Origin: an uncultured Coriobacteriaceae bacterium
GTDB taxonomy: Bacteria; Actinomycetota; Coriobacteriia; Coriobacteriales; Eggerthellaceae
Reading direction: 5' to 3'
NCBI GenBank assembly: GCA_900550055.1
Contig: URQU01000001.1
Span: 62,001-126,000, forward strand
Length of the DNA stretch: 64,000 nt
Shown: piece after piece, positions 50,010 through 58,874 of the stretch
Numbering within the stretch: position 1 is the stretch's first letter
How the letters are laid out: the number at the start of each line of letters is the position of its first letter
Translations under genes and position numbers: made by a program
Notes under the pieces: generated by a model
What the model saw: the letters and a program-made list of their open reading frames with translations, nothing else
Told to the model about the DNA's origin: nothing
Database searches by the model: none

Positions 50010-50954
50010 ATGGACGTGTTCGCTGCCTTTATCGCGCCCGCTTTGGCGGGCGTGTTCGTCGGCGTGATGTCGGGGCTTCTCGGCGTGGGCGGCGGCACCA
50101 TCATGGTGCCCATCTTCCGCCTGGCGTTCGGCATGGGCCCGCTGGCCAGCACGGCGACCAGCCTGTTCGCCATCATCCCCACGTCCATCTCGGGCGTGGT
50201 CGCGCATACCTGCGCGAAAACCTGCGTGCCCAGACTCGGCTTAGCGCTCGGCGTGGGTGGCGCGGTCATGTCGCCGGTGGGCGTGTGGCTGGCTAGCGTC
50301 TCGCCCGGCTGGCTGGTCATCTGCGTGGCGGCGGTTGTCATCGGCTTCAGCGCGTTCAAGATGTTCAAGAAGGCGGTGAAGTGCGCGCCCGCGCCCCGCG
50401 CGGGGCAGGCGGGTGCTGCGCGGACAGCCGGCCCGAACGCCGCGGAGCCGCGGGCAGCATGCGCGAGCAACGCTACGTCCTCAAGCTCGAACGCCGCGGA
50501 GTCGCAGACAGCATGCGCGGGTGCCGCTTCCGCCCATTCCGCCGCCCCAAAACCCGTTCCCGACCAGCCCGTTCTCTCCCGCAAGCAGTATCTGCAGGGC
50601 GCGTGCATCGGCCTAGTGGCCGGCCTGGCCTCGGGCTACGTGGGCGTGGGCGGCGGCTTCATCATGGTGCCGCTTATGCTGGCGGTTCTGGACATTCCCA
50701 TGAGCTTGGCCTCGGGAACGTCGCTTATCGCCATCATGATCTTGGCCATCCCCGGCGTCATCGAGCAGGGCCTGCTCGGCAACATCGATTACCTGGCGGG
50801 CATCGCCATCGTGGTGGGCAGCATCCCCGGCGCCCTGGTGGGCGCGCGGCTGGTGCGCGTGGTGCCCGAGCGACAGCTGCGGTTCATCTTCGGCGGCTTT
50901 CTGCTGGTGGCGGCCGTCATGCTCATGCTCAACGAATTCGGTATACTTGGCTGA
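50010..50954 (+). CDS. TauE/SafE family permease with Ala-rich loop insertion
   Basis: A 314-residue protein with about eight membrane helices and two TauE/SafE repeats: SGLLGVGGGTIMVPIFRLAFGMGPLASTATSLFAIIPTSISG and the second-half GLASGYVGVGGGFIMVPLMLAVLDIPMSLASGTSL. Predicted export of sulfite or another small anion. Between the repeats lies a cytoplasmic insertion of about 65 residues rich in Ala, Ser and Cys, partly a tandem repeat (GPNAAEPRAACASNA and SNAAESQTACAGAA). The insertion is not needed for the family fold. Confidence 0.9.
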   Translation: MDVFAAFIAPALAGVFVGVMSGLLGVGGGTIMVPIFRLAFGMGPLASTATSLFAIIPTSISGVVAHTCAKTCVPRLGLALGVGGAVMSPVGVWLASVSPGWLVICVAAVVIGFSAFKMFKKAVKCAPAPRAGQAGAARTAGPNAAEPRAACASNATSSSSNAAESQTACAGAASAHSAAPKPVPDQPVLSRKQYLQGACIGLVAGLASGYVGVGGGFIMVPLMLAVLDIPMSLASGTSLIAIMILAIPGVIEQGLLGNIDYLAGIAIVVGSIPGALVGARLVRVVPERQLRFIFGGFLLVAAVMLMLNEFGILG

Positions 50955-51012
50955 CGCCGCACGCGGGCCTTTTCGGCCGGCCCGTCGTGCCCGATAAGGA
51001 AGGAGTCGGCGT

Positions 51013-52329
51013 ATGAACGTCGATATGGAGGACAACCGCGCAAGGCTTCCGCGTTATTTCACGCTCGAGATGCTCATGTCGGTGATGGTGGCGCTGTCGG
51101 GTCTTGTGCTCATCTGGAACCTGGTGTCGCCCGTCGTCAGCGTGTTGGCGCTGTTCGTCGCGGGCATGGTGTTCACCTTGTCCATCACCGTGCTCATCCG
51201 TTTGCTCATGGACCCCGATTCCGTGCGCGCGCGTCAATCCAGCAACGTGCTGCAGCTGGCAAGCCAAACGCTCGAGGCCATGGGCGAGGAGGGCCTGGAC
51301 AGCAAATCCGCCCAGCGCATCTGCAGCCTGCTTTTGCCCTCAACGGCGGCCATCGCCATCGCTATCACCGACGATCGCTTCATCTTGGGATACGCCGGTT
51401 ACGAGGAATCGCATAACCTTTCCGGCAGCGTCATCCGCACGCATGCCACGTACTCCACGCTGTCCGACGGCAAGACGCGCGTGCTGTTCACCCCCGAGGA
51501 GATCGGCTTCCCCAAGGGTACCCACGGCATCAACGCCGCCATCATCGTGCCGCTGACCGTGGGCAAGGACGTGAAGGGCACGCTGAAGTTCTACTACCGC
51601 CGCGCGAACCACATCAGCGAAACCCAGAAGTCCATCGCCACCGGTTTCGGCCAGCTGCTGTCCACGCAGATGGCGGCATCGGCGCTCGAGGAGCAGACTG
51701 CCCTGGCCACCAAGATGGAGCTCAAAATGCTCCAAAGCCAGATCAACCCGCACTTTCTGTTCAACACCATCAACACCATCGCTTCGTTCACGCGCACCGA
51801 CCCTGCGCGCGCCCGTACGCTGCTGCGCGAGTTCGCGAAGTTCTACCGCAGCACGCTCGAGGATTCCGGCGACCTGATCGAGTTCCGCCGCGAGCTCGAG
51901 CAGACCCAGCGTTACTTCATGTTCGAGCTGGCGCGCTTCGGCGAGGACCGCTTGGAGCTGGTCTGCGATGTGGAGCCCGAGGTCGAGGACATGATGGTGC
52001 CGCCGTTCTTGATCCAACCCCTGGTGGAGAACGCGGTGCGCCACGCCATGCCCTCCGAAGGCAAGCTGACCATCCGCGTGGAAGGCGTGCGCCAGGGCGA
52101 CGACGTCATCGTGTCCGTCATCGACGATGGCAACGGCATGACGCAGGAGGCTTGCAACAACATCCTTCACCCTGGTTCCACGACGGGCTGCGGCATTGCC
52201 GTGGGCAACGTGCACGACCGCATCTGCGGCTACTTCGGCGCCGGTACGCATTTGGAAGTGGAAAGCGAGCTCGGTCAGGGCACCACGGTGCGTTTGGTGT
52301 TGATCGAAGGCGGTTTGAGACAGTATTAG
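51013..52329 (+). CDS. LytS/YehU-type sensor histidine kinase
   Basis: A 438-residue kinase. Two N-terminal membrane helices (about 20-65) are followed by a GAF-like domain (about 85-215), then the LytS-type His kinase domain KMLQSQINPHFLFNTINTIASF (His247) and a GHKL ATPase (PFLIQPLVENAVRHAM, SVIDDGNGM, GIAVGNVHDRI, GQGTTVRLVL). Its cognate is almost certainly the LytTR response regulator at 54251, separated from it by a minus-strand tRNA-Leu and a dipeptidase gene. It ends at a bidirectional hairpin. Confidence 0.92.
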   Translation: MNVDMEDNRARLPRYFTLEMLMSVMVALSGLVLIWNLVSPVVSVLALFVAGMVFTLSITVLIRLLMDPDSVRARQSSNVLQLASQTLEAMGEEGLDSKSAQRICSLLLPSTAAIAIAITDDRFILGYAGYEESHNLSGSVIRTHATYSTLSDGKTRVLFTPEEIGFPKGTHGINAAIIVPLTVGKDVKGTLKFYYRRANHISETQKSIATGFGQLLSTQMAASALEEQTALATKMELKMLQSQINPHFLFNTINTIASFTRTDPARARTLLREFAKFYRSTLEDSGDLIEFRRELEQTQRYFMFELARFGEDRLELVCDVEPEVEDMMVPPFLIQPLVENAVRHAMPSEGKLTIRVEGVRQGDDVIVSVIDDGNGMTQEACNNILHPGSTTGCGIAVGNVHDRICGYFGAGTHLEVESELGQGTTVRLVLIEGGLRQY

Positions 52330-52336
52330 GAAATGA

Positions 52337-52364
52337 AAACGGCCCCGCGGATGCGGGGCCGTTG
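52337..52364. terminator. Bidirectional terminator between kinase and tRNA-Leu(CAA)
   Basis: ACGGCCCCGC pairs with GCGGGGCCGT around a GGAT loop. It serves the plus-strand kinase and the minus-strand tRNA. Confidence 0.75.
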
Positions 52365-52372
52365 ATTGCGAA

Positions 52373-52457
52373 TGGTGCCCGAGGCGAGAGTCGAACTCGC
52401 ACGTCTTTCGACAACGGTTTTTGAGACCGCCGCGTCTGCCATTCCGCCACTCGGGCA
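52373..52457 (-). tRNA. tRNA-Leu (anticodon CAA)
   Basis: The minus strand reads TGCCCGAGTGGCGGAATGGC at the 5' end, an anticodon loop CT-CAA-AA, a long variable arm (TTGTCGAAAGACGT), the T-loop GAGTTCGACTC, a matching acceptor stem and an encoded CCA. Decodes UUG. Confidence 0.96.
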
Positions 52458-52518
52458 TTGAGCTTTACCATTGTACCGGATGATTCGGGTCCGCACAACA
52501 GGAAATGGAGATGACTTC

Positions 52519-54030
52519 ATGGTTGAGAACGCAGCATTGACGGAAATGCCGTCGGACGAGCTGCTCGAGCAGTGCATCGACCGCTACCTCGAGGAGCATT
52601 GGGAGGATATCGTCGCTGATATCGACAAGCTTGTGCGCATCCCCAGCTTCGAGGATCTTGGCGAGGCCGCCGAGGGCGCGCCGTACGGCCCCGGCCCGCG
52701 CAAGGCGCTCGATGTCGCGCTCTCCATGGCGTCCGATATGGGTTTCGAGGCCCACGACGATGCCGGCCACGTCGGCTATGCCGATCTTGTCGGAGCCTCC
52801 GAGGAGCAGCTGGGCATCATCGGCCACATCGACGTGGTGCCGGCGGGCCCGGGCTGGCATTTCGAACCGTACCAGGTCACGCGCAAGGACGGCTACCTGC
52901 TAGGCCGCGGCGTCATCGACGACAAGGGCCCGAGTGTGGTGGCGCTGCATGCCATGAACCTGTGGCACCGCATGCAGCTCGACGGCCAGGCGCCTCAGCT
53001 TCCCTATACGCTGCGCTTCATCTTCGGTGTGAACGAGGAGACGCGCATGGATGACGTGCATTACTACCGCGCGCATCACGCCGACCCGGCGTTCCTGTTC
53101 ACCCCCGATGCCGAGTTCCCCGTGTGTTACGGCGAGAAGGGCATCTATCACAGCCTTATGACCAGCGCCGATGTGCCCGTGGAGCAGCGCTCGGTGCTCT
53201 CGTTCGAAGGCGGCACGGCGGTGAATGCGGTGCCGGGACATGCGCAGGCGGTGGTGCGCGCGGGGGAGTGCGAGTTCCCGGCGGCGCAGGGCATCGAGAT
53301 GGAGCTGCTCGACGAGTGCGACGCCGCGGCGGCCTTGGAAGCTGCCGGCGTGCGGGCTGACGCTGCCGGGTGCCGCCTGGCGCGCATCACGGCCACGGGC
53401 CGCAGCGCGCACGCGAGCCTGCCGCAGGGCGGCGTGAGCGCCATCGGGATGCTGATCGGTTACTTGCTGGAGAACGGCCTGGTCGGCGAAGGGGAGCGCG
53501 CCTACTTCCAGACGGTGGCGCGCATCGCGGCGGCAACGGACGGCAGCACGATCGATCTTGCCTGCTCCGACGCCGATTTCGGCGAGCTCACCATCGTGGC
53601 GGGCCGCGCCGCCATGCAGGGCGGCAGCTTCACGCAGACCATCGACGTTCGCTATCCCACCACCATCACGGGCGACGAGGTGCACGCGAAGCTGGAGGCG
53701 CTGGCGAAGGCGGCGGGCGGCACGTGCGAGAAGACGCGCGACGACGCGCCGTTTTTGCTCGACCCGCAAGGCCCGGCCATCCAGGCGCTGCTGGCCTCGT
53801 ACAACCAGGCAACGGGCGAGGACGCCAAGCCCTTCACCATGGGCGGCGGCACGTATGCGCGCGAGTTTTCCCGCGCGGCAAGCTTCGGCCCTGAGAAGCC
53901 GTGGGAGCAAGCGCCCGAGTGGGTGGGCGGCATGCACGGCCCCAACGAGGGCGTGGGCGAGCAGCTGCTGAAAGAAGCGTTCCGCATCTACGCGCTCACC
54001 ATCGGCAAGCTCATGCAGCTCGACTTGTAA
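52519..54030 (+). CDS. pepV: M20 family dipeptidase (PepV/Sapep type)
   Basis: A 503-residue di-zinc peptidase. The M20 motifs are intact: IIGHIDVVPAGPGW (metal His/Asp), GRGVIDDKGPSVVAL (bridging Asp), FGVNEETRMDDVHYY (catalytic Glu-Glu), TPDAEFPVCYGEKG (metal Asp) and TMGGGTYAREF with a C-terminal His-containing GGMHGPNEG. The large lid/dimerisation domain is in the middle. This pattern is the PepV/DapE-like dipeptidase of Gram-positive bacteria, releasing amino acids from dipeptides. ATG 52519 is chosen for GGAG upstream. Confidence 0.94.
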   Translation: MVENAALTEMPSDELLEQCIDRYLEEHWEDIVADIDKLVRIPSFEDLGEAAEGAPYGPGPRKALDVALSMASDMGFEAHDDAGHVGYADLVGASEEQLGIIGHIDVVPAGPGWHFEPYQVTRKDGYLLGRGVIDDKGPSVVALHAMNLWHRMQLDGQAPQLPYTLRFIFGVNEETRMDDVHYYRAHHADPAFLFTPDAEFPVCYGEKGIYHSLMTSADVPVEQRSVLSFEGGTAVNAVPGHAQAVVRAGECEFPAAQGIEMELLDECDAAAALEAAGVRADAAGCRLARITATGRSAHASLPQGGVSAIGMLIGYLLENGLVGEGERAYFQTVARIAAATDGSTIDLACSDADFGELTIVAGRAAMQGGSFTQTIDVRYPTTITGDEVHAKLEALAKAAGGTCEKTRDDAPFLLDPQGPAIQALLASYNQATGEDAKPFTMGGGTYAREFSRAASFGPEKPWEQAPEWVGGMHGPNEGVGEQLLKEAFRIYALTIGKLMQLDL

Positions 54031-54250
54031 GGCAAGCGCTGCCTTGTCAAGCATGCGTGTGAAAACCGCCGTTTACCGCTGAAATCGACCGCTTATACCC
54101 CTAACTCGACCGTTCGCAGCGCAAATTGTTGGGAAAAACGGTCTGCTTTTCGTAAGGGAACGCCCCAGCGCGTTGCCGTATGCTACACTGCAGGAAGCAA
54201 TGAATCTCAGATTCGCCATCTGATAAAAGGAAAGCAAGGAGGCCCTACTT

Positions 54251-54964
54251 ATGTTGAAAGCGATGATCGTCGACGACGAGGCCCCTGCGCGCTCCGAACT
54301 GAAGTTCCTGCTCGACGAACTGGGTCAAACGGAGGTCGTCGCCGAGGCGGCAAGCGTGCGCGAGGCCATCGAGAAGCTGAAGGAATATCCCTGCGACGTC
54401 ATGTTCCTTGACGTGAACATGCCCGAGGCAACCGGTTTGCAGCTTGCCGAGGCCCTGCAGCACCTGAAGTTCCCGCCTGCGGTGGTGTTCGTCACTGCCT
54501 ACAGCGAGTTCGCGATCGACGCATTCAAGGTCAACGCCATCGATTACCTGGTCAAGCCGGTCGAAACCGATCGCTTGTCCCAGGCCATCGCCCGCGTTCG
54601 CGAGCACGTGCAACTGCATGCGCAGGCCCAGAAGTCCGAGCGCATCCCGGTTGAGAAGGCTGGCAAGAAGATCCTCATCAGCATCGACAAGATCCGCTTC
54701 GTCATGGCGCGCGACGACTACGCGTACCTGCAAACCGATACGGACCGCTACTTCAGCACCGTCAGCCTGGCACAGCTGGAGAAGCGCTTGGACGGCCACG
54801 GGTTCTTCCGCGTACACCGCGGCTACCTGGTGAATCTGTCCATGGTCGAGGAGATCGAGCCCGTTGCCGGCGGCACCCTGCTGCTCACGCTCAACGGCGT
54901 GGACGAGAAGATCCCCGTCAGCCGCCGCCGCGTCTCCGCCCTGAAGAAGGCCCTGGGCCTGTAA
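54251..54964 (+). CDS. LytTR-family response regulator
   Basis: A 237-residue regulator. The receiver domain (about 1-120) has MIVDDEAPARSELKFLL, the phospho-acceptor Asp54 in FLDVNMPEATG, and TAYSEFAIDAFKVNAIDYLVKPV. The C-terminal LytTR DNA-binding domain (about 140-237) reads LISIDKIRFVMARDDYAYLQTDTDRYFSTVSLAQLEKRL, ending FFRVHRGYLVNLSMVEEIEP. It pairs with the LytS-type kinase at 51013. A -10-like TGCTACACT precedes it. Confidence 0.93.
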   Translation: MLKAMIVDDEAPARSELKFLLDELGQTEVVAEAASVREAIEKLKEYPCDVMFLDVNMPEATGLQLAEALQHLKFPPAVVFVTAYSEFAIDAFKVNAIDYLVKPVETDRLSQAIARVREHVQLHAQAQKSERIPVEKAGKKILISIDKIRFVMARDDYAYLQTDTDRYFSTVSLAQLEKRLDGHGFFRVHRGYLVNLSMVEEIEPVAGGTLLLTLNGVDEKIPVSRRRVSALKKALGL

Positions 54965-55159
54965 GGAGCAGCTGGTTGGGCTCAGGAATATGAGCAAGTA
55001 TCAGGCCGGTGCCGAAAGGCGCCGGCCTTTTTGCCATCAGATACGGAAGGTGCTCGGCTGCTCGGTACGTGCTTACGGGCTTGCGCGCGAAATCTGCGGG
55101 CGAACCTACTGAAGTGACAGGAGCGAGGTGAAGGAGTATACGCGGAGGAGGTGCGTAAG

Positions 55160-56137
55160 GTGCGAAGCGGAAAGCCCGTTGCGGTATTTGCTGTGCTGCT
55201 CGTTGTATCATTTGCGACTATGAACGCCATGCCCTCCGATACGTTGCTGGCCGCGTTGCTGCAGGAAGCGGTGTTGGCGCTGGTCGCGCTTGCGGCCGTG
55301 GGTTTCGCTGTTCCTGATGCGCTTAAGCGTTGTACTCAAACCGTGCAACAACGGAGTATTGTGCGGTTTACAGCGATTATCTTGCTCTTGGTGGGTCTTG
55401 TCGGCGGCGCGATAACGCTTCTGGCCTGGTTGTTTGCCGGTGGTGGCAATATGGCGGGCTTTGCGTCTACTGCGTTGTCGTCGACTGCCGATCTTATGGA
55501 AAACCTGCTGCTCTTGTTAGGTATCTGCCTGCTCGCCGGTCTGTACGAGGAATCGTTCATGCGCGTGCTAGGCATAGAGGCGTTCGAGCGCACATTCGGG
55601 CAAGGCAGAGCCGCTTCCGGACGCGCTATCGGCGAACGCGATGCCCGCCCCGATGCCTCCAAACACGTTGCTGGTGGACGCTCTGCCCATTCTGCCGCTT
55701 CCGGATACGCAGCTGGCGGACGCGTTGGCGTCTCCGGCGAAATCGGGCACGGTGCCGTTAAGTCGCCTATCGCTTTCGATTCCGCCGCAAAGCGTGCCAT
55801 CCTGGTTTCCGCTCTGCTGTTCGCGCTGCTGCATGTGGGCGTGCCCGACGTGTCGGCCGATCAACTGGTGCTTATGCAATCTGCCTTGAAGTTCGTGCAG
55901 GCGTTGCTGTTCGGCGTGATCTTGGGCGTGTTGTACACGCAAACACGCCGATTATGGCCTTGCGCGTTCATCCATGCCGGCTTCGATGCGCTGTACCTGG
56001 CCCCGCATGTGCTTTTAACAGGTACGATGCCCGCAACATACGCATCGGGTACGGTAGGCGACACCGTGCTGCTTGCGGTAACGGTGCTTATGTTTGCAGG
56101 CATTGTTATAAAAATAAGCAAAGAAATTGCGAGATAG
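55160..56137 (+). CDS. CPBP family intramembrane metalloprotease
   Basis: A membrane protein of about 325 residues with roughly eight hydrophobic segments and the CPBP/CAAX motifs: GLYEESFMRVLG (EExxxR), SALLFALLHVGV (His) and WPCAFIHAGFDALYL (HxxxN/D). Members process prenyl or peptide substrates in the membrane, including bacteriocin immunity types; the substrate is unknown. Between motif 1 and motif 2 lies a low-complexity insertion of about 60 residues (GRAASGRAIGERDARPDASK..., SAHSAASGYAAGGRVG...) that looks like an acquired repeat. GTG 55160 is preferred to GTG 55151, because GGAGG at 55147-55151 is too near the latter. Confidence 0.83.
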   Translation: MRSGKPVAVFAVLLVVSFATMNAMPSDTLLAALLQEAVLALVALAAVGFAVPDALKRCTQTVQQRSIVRFTAIILLLVGLVGGAITLLAWLFAGGGNMAGFASTALSSTADLMENLLLLLGICLLAGLYEESFMRVLGIEAFERTFGQGRAASGRAIGERDARPDASKHVAGGRSAHSAASGYAAGGRVGVSGEIGHGAVKSPIAFDSAAKRAILVSALLFALLHVGVPDVSADQLVLMQSALKFVQALLFGVILGVLYTQTRRLWPCAFIHAGFDALYLAPHVLLTGTMPATYASGTVGDTVLLAVTVLMFAGIVIKISKEIAR

Positions 56138-56202
56138 TGCTTGCACATGTCCGTTAAAACGTGTAATATACATCTTCGCATTGAGAAATCAAGCGCCAAT
56201 TC

Positions 56203-56289
56203 GCGGGCGTGGCGGAATTGGCAGACGCGTACGGTTCAGGTCCGTATGGGGGCAACCCCATGGAGGTTCAAGTCCTCTCGCCCGCACCA
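56203..56289 (+). tRNA. tRNA-Leu (anticodon CAG), copy 1
   Basis: Class II tRNA with 5' GCGGGCGTGGCGGAATTGGC, anticodon loop TT-CAG-GT, variable arm TGGGGGCAACCCCAT, T-loop GGTTCAAGTCC and encoded CCA. Decodes CUG. A terminator follows. Confidence 0.97.
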
Positions 56290-56303
56290 TTCGAAATCAA
56301 AAG

Positions 56304-56328
56304 ACCCGCTTCAGCGGGTTTTTTGCGT
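56304..56328 (+). terminator. Terminator of tRNA-Leu(CAG) copy 1
   Basis: ACCCGCT/AGCGGGT hairpin (56304-56319) followed by TTTTT. Confidence 0.88.
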
Positions 56329-56470
56329 CTTGGATAGATGCGCTGCAGTTCGCTCTGCTGAAGCTTGCTTTCTCGTGCTGCAAGAGGGTGCGAGATAATA
56401 TGAAATTCCCTCTTGCGCAGAATGAGGAAATGACGTAGCATATTTTCTTGCCTTGTTAAGGCGCCAATTC

Positions 56471-56557
56471 GCGGGCGTGGCGGAATTGGCAGACGCGTAC
56501 GGTTCAGGTCCGTATGGGGGCAACCCCATGGAGGTTCAAGTCCTCTCGCCCGCACCA
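56471..56557 (+). tRNA. tRNA-Leu (anticodon CAG), copy 2
   Basis: Identical to copy 1 over all 87 bases. About ten bases upstream and 45 bases downstream, including the terminator, are also nearly identical, showing a recent local duplication with a 268-base period. Confidence 0.97.
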
Positions 56558-56570
56558 TTCGAAATCAAAA

Positions 56571-56596
56571 GACCCGCTTCGGCGGGTCTTTTTGCG
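56571..56596 (+). terminator. Terminator of tRNA-Leu(CAG) copy 2
   Basis: GACCCGC/GCGGGTC hairpin followed by TTTTT; one base (TTCAG to TTCGG) differs from the first copy within the loop side. Confidence 0.88.
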
Positions 56597-56770
56597 TATG
56601 CGGACAATTGCAGCGCCCTGCCATTCGTTCCGCAAAACTACCCATTTTGCTGTAAAACGCTGTGCTTCATTCTTGTTGATGCAGCGTTGCTTTCTTCGGG
56701 CATGTTTCGCTTGCTACTATAGTGCGGAAACCTTACTACTGTGGCGATGATCCCCGAAGGAAGTATGCTT

Positions 56771-58867
56771 ATGGAAATGCTTGAGTTCGTGTTGCTGTTG
56801 TTGGCGGCGGTGCTTGTCTCCGCCGTGCTCGACCAGGTCACCCCGCGCGTATCGCTGCCTTTGGTGCAGATCGCGCTGGGCGCCGTCATCATCTTGTTGG
56901 TGGGCACGCCCGTCGACGTGGCAATCGATCCTGAGCTGTTCCTTGTGCTGTTCATCGCCCCTTTGTTGTTCGACGAATCGCGGCATGCGAGTAAACGCGG
57001 GCTTTGGGACAACAAAGGAGCCATCGTGTCCCTTGCCGTCGGCCTGGTGCTCGCTACGGTCCTGGTAATCGGCTTCGTGCTGAACTGGCTCGAGCCTTCC
57101 ATCCCGCTTGCGGCGGCGTTTGCCCTGGGCGCGGCGCTGGGGCCCACCGATGCCGTGGCCGTCTCGGCCCTTGGCAAGGATATCCATCTGTCCAGCCGTC
57201 AGAAATCCCTGCTCTCCGGCGAGGCGCTCATCAACGACGCATCAGGCGTCGTGTCGTTCCAGTTCGCCATAGCCGCGGCCATCACCGGCTCGTTCTCCCT
57301 GGCCAATGCTGCGCAAAGCTTCGCCATCAGCTTCTTTGGCGGCATCGTGGTCGGCTTGGTGGTGGGCTTGCTGGCAGTGCTTGCGCTCGGTGCTATCCGT
57401 AGCTACGGCTACGAGAGCATTACGGTGCACGTGGTGTTCGAGGTGTTCACGCCCTTCATCACGTTCCTGGCGGCCGAGCATTTCGGCACAAGCGGCATCC
57501 TGGCCGTGGTGGCCGCCGGCCTGCTCATCGCGCTGATGCCGCATAAACCCACGCCTGCCGCCGCGCGCTTGAAGCTTGCGTCGAACAGCGTGTGGGAGGC
57601 GCTCGTCTTCGTCATCAACGGCGTGGTGTTCGTCATGCTGGGTATGCAGCTGCCAAGGGCCGTCATGCCGTCGTGGCACAGCAGCGAGACTAGCTCGCTT
57701 CTGTTGTGTGCCCTAGTGCTGCTCGTAACGGCCCTGGTAGTGGGCGTGCGTTTCCTGTGGGTGCTCGTTATGGAGCGCGCGCATCGAAGCTCCAAACCGC
57801 GCACGGGCGGTCAGCTGATACGCGATGCCCTGGTCACCACGCTTTCGGGCCCGAAGGGCGCCATCACGCTGTCCATCATCATGACCATCCCGTTCACCCT
57901 TTCGACGGGCGAGGCGTTCCCTCAGCGCGACAACCTGATCTTCCTGGCATCGGGCGTCATCCTGTGCACGTTGTTGTTGGCGAACTTCGTGGTGCCGCTG
58001 CTTGCGCCGAAGGAGCAGGCCTCCGAGCAGGACGACCAGGCGGTGAATGCGGCGCACATCGAGATCCTCAAACGCGTCATCCGCCAAGTGCGCGAGCAGA
58101 AGACGCCGACAAACGAGGCTGCCACGCAAATCGTCATCCGACAGTACAGCGAGCGCATCAAGCGGCTGCGGCGCAAGAACACCTCGGCCCCGTGCCTGCT
58201 CGAGCTGCGTGCGACGGCTATCGAGCAGCAAAAGACCCAGGTGGATAAGTATATCCGCGAAGGACGTATCTCCCGCGCCGAGGGCGAGCGCGAGATTGAA
58301 CGCCTTGAAAGCTCAAGGCGCACGCTTCTGCGCGCGCATACGCGTCGCCAGGCGTTGGGTGAGGTATGGAGCCGCCTGAAGGTGGGCACCGTGCATACGG
58401 CGCGCCGCGTCGATCGCGCGGTTCGCCACGTGGTGGATGACGAAGCCCAGATCGAGCAGCACCGCCAGCTGCGCATCGAGCTGGAGGAGTGCGCGCTTGC
58501 GTACTACAACCTACGAATGACCGACGAGAACCTCGAGATCGCCGACGGTGCGGGCGTGCTTGCGGCTGAGTGCCGCTCCACGTTGGCGTTCCTGCGTGCG
58601 GCTAACGAGCCGGAGAAGCTGGCCAGGGCCAACGTTGCGGGTAGCGTCGTCGGCATGGATGCTGGCGGCATGCGCGGCGCACTTGAGGGTATGGACACAC
58701 AGAAGATCCAGGTGATCAAGGCTCGCGTGTCCGACGTTGAGGCCGATGCCCTGCGCATCGAGCTTGAGGAGATCCAGGCGATGCGCGATGAGGGCGCCAT
58801 CAGCCGCGAGACGGCGCGCAACTTGCGCGAAGAAGTATACTTGCTTCAAATGACCATTGGAGAATAG
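56771..58867 (+). CDS. Na+/H+ antiporter (CPA1 family, NhaK-like)
   Basis: A 698-residue protein with 12 or so membrane helices in the N-terminal ~420 residues, carrying CPA1 motifs: FIAPLLFDESRHA, FALGAALGPTDAVAVSALG and GEALINDASGVVSFQFA (Asn-Asp ion site), plus LSGPKGAITLSI. It is followed by a cytoplasmic domain of about 270 residues, largely helical and charged (IEILKRVIRQVREQ, ERIKRLRRKN, RAEGEREIERLESSRR), likely coiled coil and regulatory. Exchanges Na+ (or K+) for H+ across the membrane. ATG 56771 is preferred for spacing to GAAGGAAG (56756-56763). Confidence 0.92.
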   Translation: MEMLEFVLLLLAAVLVSAVLDQVTPRVSLPLVQIALGAVIILLVGTPVDVAIDPELFLVLFIAPLLFDESRHASKRGLWDNKGAIVSLAVGLVLATVLVIGFVLNWLEPSIPLAAAFALGAALGPTDAVAVSALGKDIHLSSRQKSLLSGEALINDASGVVSFQFAIAAAITGSFSLANAAQSFAISFFGGIVVGLVVGLLAVLALGAIRSYGYESITVHVVFEVFTPFITFLAAEHFGTSGILAVVAAGLLIALMPHKPTPAAARLKLASNSVWEALVFVINGVVFVMLGMQLPRAVMPSWHSSETSSLLLCALVLLVTALVVGVRFLWVLVMERAHRSSKPRTGGQLIRDALVTTLSGPKGAITLSIIMTIPFTLSTGEAFPQRDNLIFLASGVILCTLLLANFVVPLLAPKEQASEQDDQAVNAAHIEILKRVIRQVREQKTPTNEAATQIVIRQYSERIKRLRRKNTSAPCLLELRATAIEQQKTQVDKYIREGRISRAEGEREIERLESSRRTLLRAHTRRQALGEVWSRLKVGTVHTARRVDRAVRHVVDDEAQIEQHRQLRIELEECALAYYNLRMTDENLEIADGAGVLAAECRSTLAFLRAANEPEKLARANVAGSVVGMDAGGMRGALEGMDTQKIQVIKARVSDVEADALRIELEEIQAMRDEGAISRETARNLREEVYLLQMTIGE

Positions 58868-58874
58868 GAATCGA

